Below, in pieces: positions 62,608 to 64,000 of a stretch of DNA of 64,000 nt. Each line of letters begins with the position of its first letter. Positions within the stretch are counted from its first letter, which is position 1. Source of the DNA: Variovorax sp. OK212 (GTDB taxonomy: Bacteria; Pseudomonadota; Gammaproteobacteria; Burkholderiales; Burkholderiaceae_C); the NCBI RefSeq assembly GCF_900112425.1, contig NZ_FOLP01000030.1, positions 1-64,000 of the forward strand, read 5' to 3'. Made by a program: the position numbers and the translations under genes. The notes beneath the pieces are model-generated. The model saw only the letters and a program-made list of their open reading frames with translations. It was not told the DNA's origin and ran no database searches.

Positions 62608-63849
62608 TCATGCCACCACCTCCTTGGGGTTTGAACGGTTCAAACCTCCCTCGCTGGACTGCAGCTGACGCGCCCACGCGTTGCGGATGGAAACCTCTAC
62701 GTGCTGAACGAACAGGTCGTATGCGTCCCGCGCACGCTTGTACGTCTTGTCCTTTGCATCGCTCGCCTCGCTGTCGTACACAGTCCCGAAGCCCGAAGAC
62801 TTCTGCGACGCGATCGAGGTTCTCGGAATTTCCAGCGGGAGCACCTTCTCCTTGTAAGTTGCCGAAATCCATTCCCGCACGGCATCAGCAGTGGTCGATG
62901 CGCCTCGGCCCGCCTTCGGCGGCACGCGCGACAGCAGCACATTGATGAAGTCGAAACTCTTGGTCTGCCCGCGCGACTCCAACATGCTCTCGGTGAGATC
63001 TGAGAACAGCGACCAGAATTGGGTCGACGAGGCGAAATCCAGAGTCTCCGGCGGCAACGGCATGATGATGCCATTGGCGGCCATCAATGCATTGATCGTG
63101 AGGTAGGACAGGGCAGGGGGGCTGTCGATGATGATCACGTCATAGTCGGCTCGCACGTCATCGATCCCGAGATCCAGAACCTTGTAGAACTCGAAGCCCG
63201 ACAGGCCCTCTTTGCCTTGCCGCGAGGGCAGCATGAACTCCGCATCAAAAAGAGAGGAAGCGGCAGGAACAAGGTCCAGCCCATCCCAGTAGGTGCTGCG
63301 GATCAGCGGACGCACGCTCGTCAGCGTGCCATCCGCGAGCGACATGATCGTGTCACCTGCACCGATCTCTACATCCGGCAAGATGCCAAAGAGGGTGGTC
63401 AACGACGCTTGCGGATCCGTGTCGATCACCAACACCTTGTGACCCATGAGCGAAAGCCCCTGTGCCAAGGTCATCGCCGTGGTCGTCTTGGTCGTGCCTC
63501 CCTTGAAATTCGCGATCGAGATTGTGACGGCCTCTGCACCAGCCGGACGCAGCATTGCCTTGCGGTAGTCACGAACCCACTGGCGGGCCTCGGCGAGTTC
63601 AAATACCCGCTTGCGCCCGTTGGACACCAGGGTCCCTGCGGGCATATCCTTGCGGCTGCCAATCTTGTGCGCGAACGATCCACGGGAAGAAGCCTCGCAC
63701 ATCGTTGCCACCTGGTCGGCGCTGAATGTCGGTGACGCCTTGCGCACCATCGGCGCCAGCATGGCCGAGCGGATGCTGGCGAGCATGGCGGCGGCTTCCT
63801 CAGCTTGCTGGTGAACACCTGCCAGGGTGATTTGCGGTCGTATTTCCAT
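62608..63849 (-). CDS. parA: ParA-type partition ATPase
   Basis: 413 residues. A ~125-residue N-terminal part with a DNA-binding helix (FSADQVATMCEASSRGSF) precedes the ATPase, as in type Ia ParA proteins that also act as repressors. Deviant Walker A FKGGTTKTTTAMTLAQGL, A' loop VIDTDPQASLTTLFG, Walker B DVIIIDSPPAL. Moves parS-ParB complexes over the nucleoid. The start at 63849 (MEIRPQITLAGV) lacks a strong ribosome site; upstream in-frame residues look non-native. First gene of parA-parB. Confidence 0.93.
   Translation of the reverse strand: MEIRPQITLAGVHQQAEEAAAMLASIRSAMLAPMVRKASPTFSADQVATMCEASSRGSFAHKIGSRKDMPAGTLVSNGRKRVFELAEARQWVRDYRKAMLRPAGAEAVTISIANFKGGTTKTTTAMTLAQGLSLMGHKVLVIDTDPQASLTTLFGILPDVEIGAGDTIMSLADGTLTSVRPLIRSTYWDGLDLVPAASSLFDAEFMLPSRQGKEGLSGFEFYKVLDLGIDDVRADYDVIIIDSPPALSYLTINALMAANGIIMPLPPETLDFASSTQFWSLFSDLTESMLESRGQTKSFDFINVLLSRVPPKAGRGASTTADAVREWISATYKEKVLPLEIPRTSIASQKSSGFGTVYDSEASDAKDKTYKRARDAYDLFVQHVEVSIRNAWARQLQSSEGGLNRSNPKEVVA
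62629..62645 (+). promoter_or_regulatory. Candidate parS site 4, inside the parA 3' end
   Basis: GTTTGAACGGTTCAAAC, identical to site 1. It lies within the last codons of parA and encodes the segment LNRSNP, so the site is kept despite coding constraint. Confidence 0.7.
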
Positions 63850-64000
63850 TGTTAAGCCGTTTAATGTTTGATGGCGAGATTGTGATGGTTGGACGAGTTT
63901 TGCGCAAACGCTCATGATCTCGTCCAGCTTTTGTGCTTTGGAAACTGAAAAAGCTCCAGACTCCTCCTGGCGGGTATTTCTAAAGTCAAATACCTTAAAT
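63850..64000 (-). promoter_or_regulatory. AT-richer leader upstream of parA
   Basis: Noticeably richer in A and T than the rest of the window, with runs such as TTTAATGTTTG and AAATACCTTAAAT at the edge. Likely the parA promoter/autoregulatory region, perhaps next to the replication origin beyond the window. Confidence 0.45.

Noticed and set aside
1..64000. CRISPR arrays, tRNA or rRNA genes
   Set aside because: No regularly spaced direct repeats, tRNA cloverleaf sequences or rRNA segments were noticed while reading; this was by eye, so a tRNA scan would settle it.

Overview
The window reads as high-GC betaproteobacterial DNA, most like Burkholderiales/Comamonadaceae (a Variovorax-type genome). 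The evidence is the imuA-imuB-dnaE2 mutasome, an H-NS-type protein with a long Lys/Ala tail, periplasmic aldehyde oxidoreductase genes, and protein sequences that resemble that group throughout. A parA/parB pair with four matching palindromes at the right end indicates a secondary replicon (chromid, megaplasmid or large plasmid) near its partition/replication region. The taxon is inferred, since no rRNA or other marker gene is present.

Left part (0-13.5 kb): the end of an IS3-type element; a small paralogous protein followed by two Hsp20 chaperones; a decayed response regulator; an H-NS-like protein; the SOS-controlled imuA-imuB-dnaE2 operon with a LexA box; a long SRAP (HMCES/YedK-type) protein; a frameshifted surface-protein remnant; and an L,D-transpeptidase-like pair.

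Middle (13.5-43 kb): stress and redox genes mixed with gene debris. Intact genes include three short-chain dehydrogenases, a YetF protein, paoABC-type aldehyde oxidoreductase, two DUF2934 proteins, a large KatE-type catalase, a glycosyltransferase, YihY, a low-affinity iron permease-like protein, a PAS histidine kinase, DUF3606, LigD, Ku with a translationally coupled MerR/TPR protein, a single-domain response regulator and a cation:proton antiporter. Between them lie fragments of Hsp20, a glycosyltransferase, an FdhF/YdeP oxidoreductase, a zinc alcohol dehydrogenase, DUF3606 and an ABC exporter. Several fragments are paralogous to intact genes in the same window, so the region has undergone local duplication and decay.

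Right part (43-60 kb): an IS481 element whose terminal repeat is split by an IS110/IS1111-type element, then a 6.2 kb segment carrying a polar amino-acid/opine-type ABC importer with an embedded prephenate-dehydratase-like gene, a secreted chorismate mutase and a YkgJ cysteine-cluster protein, then a second, intact IS481. After it come a fused aminodeoxychorismate synthase (pabA-pabB), an EamA exporter, an XRE-cupin regulator, convergent luxI and luxR genes with a candidate lux box, and a GlxA-type AraC regulator. The clustering of chorismate-handling enzymes, transporters and acyl-homoserine-lactone quorum sensing is the most interesting functional grouping here.

Right end (60.8-64 kb): parB and parA, read leftward, separated by about 650 bp that holds three of the four 17-bp palindromes that are candidate parS/centromere sites.
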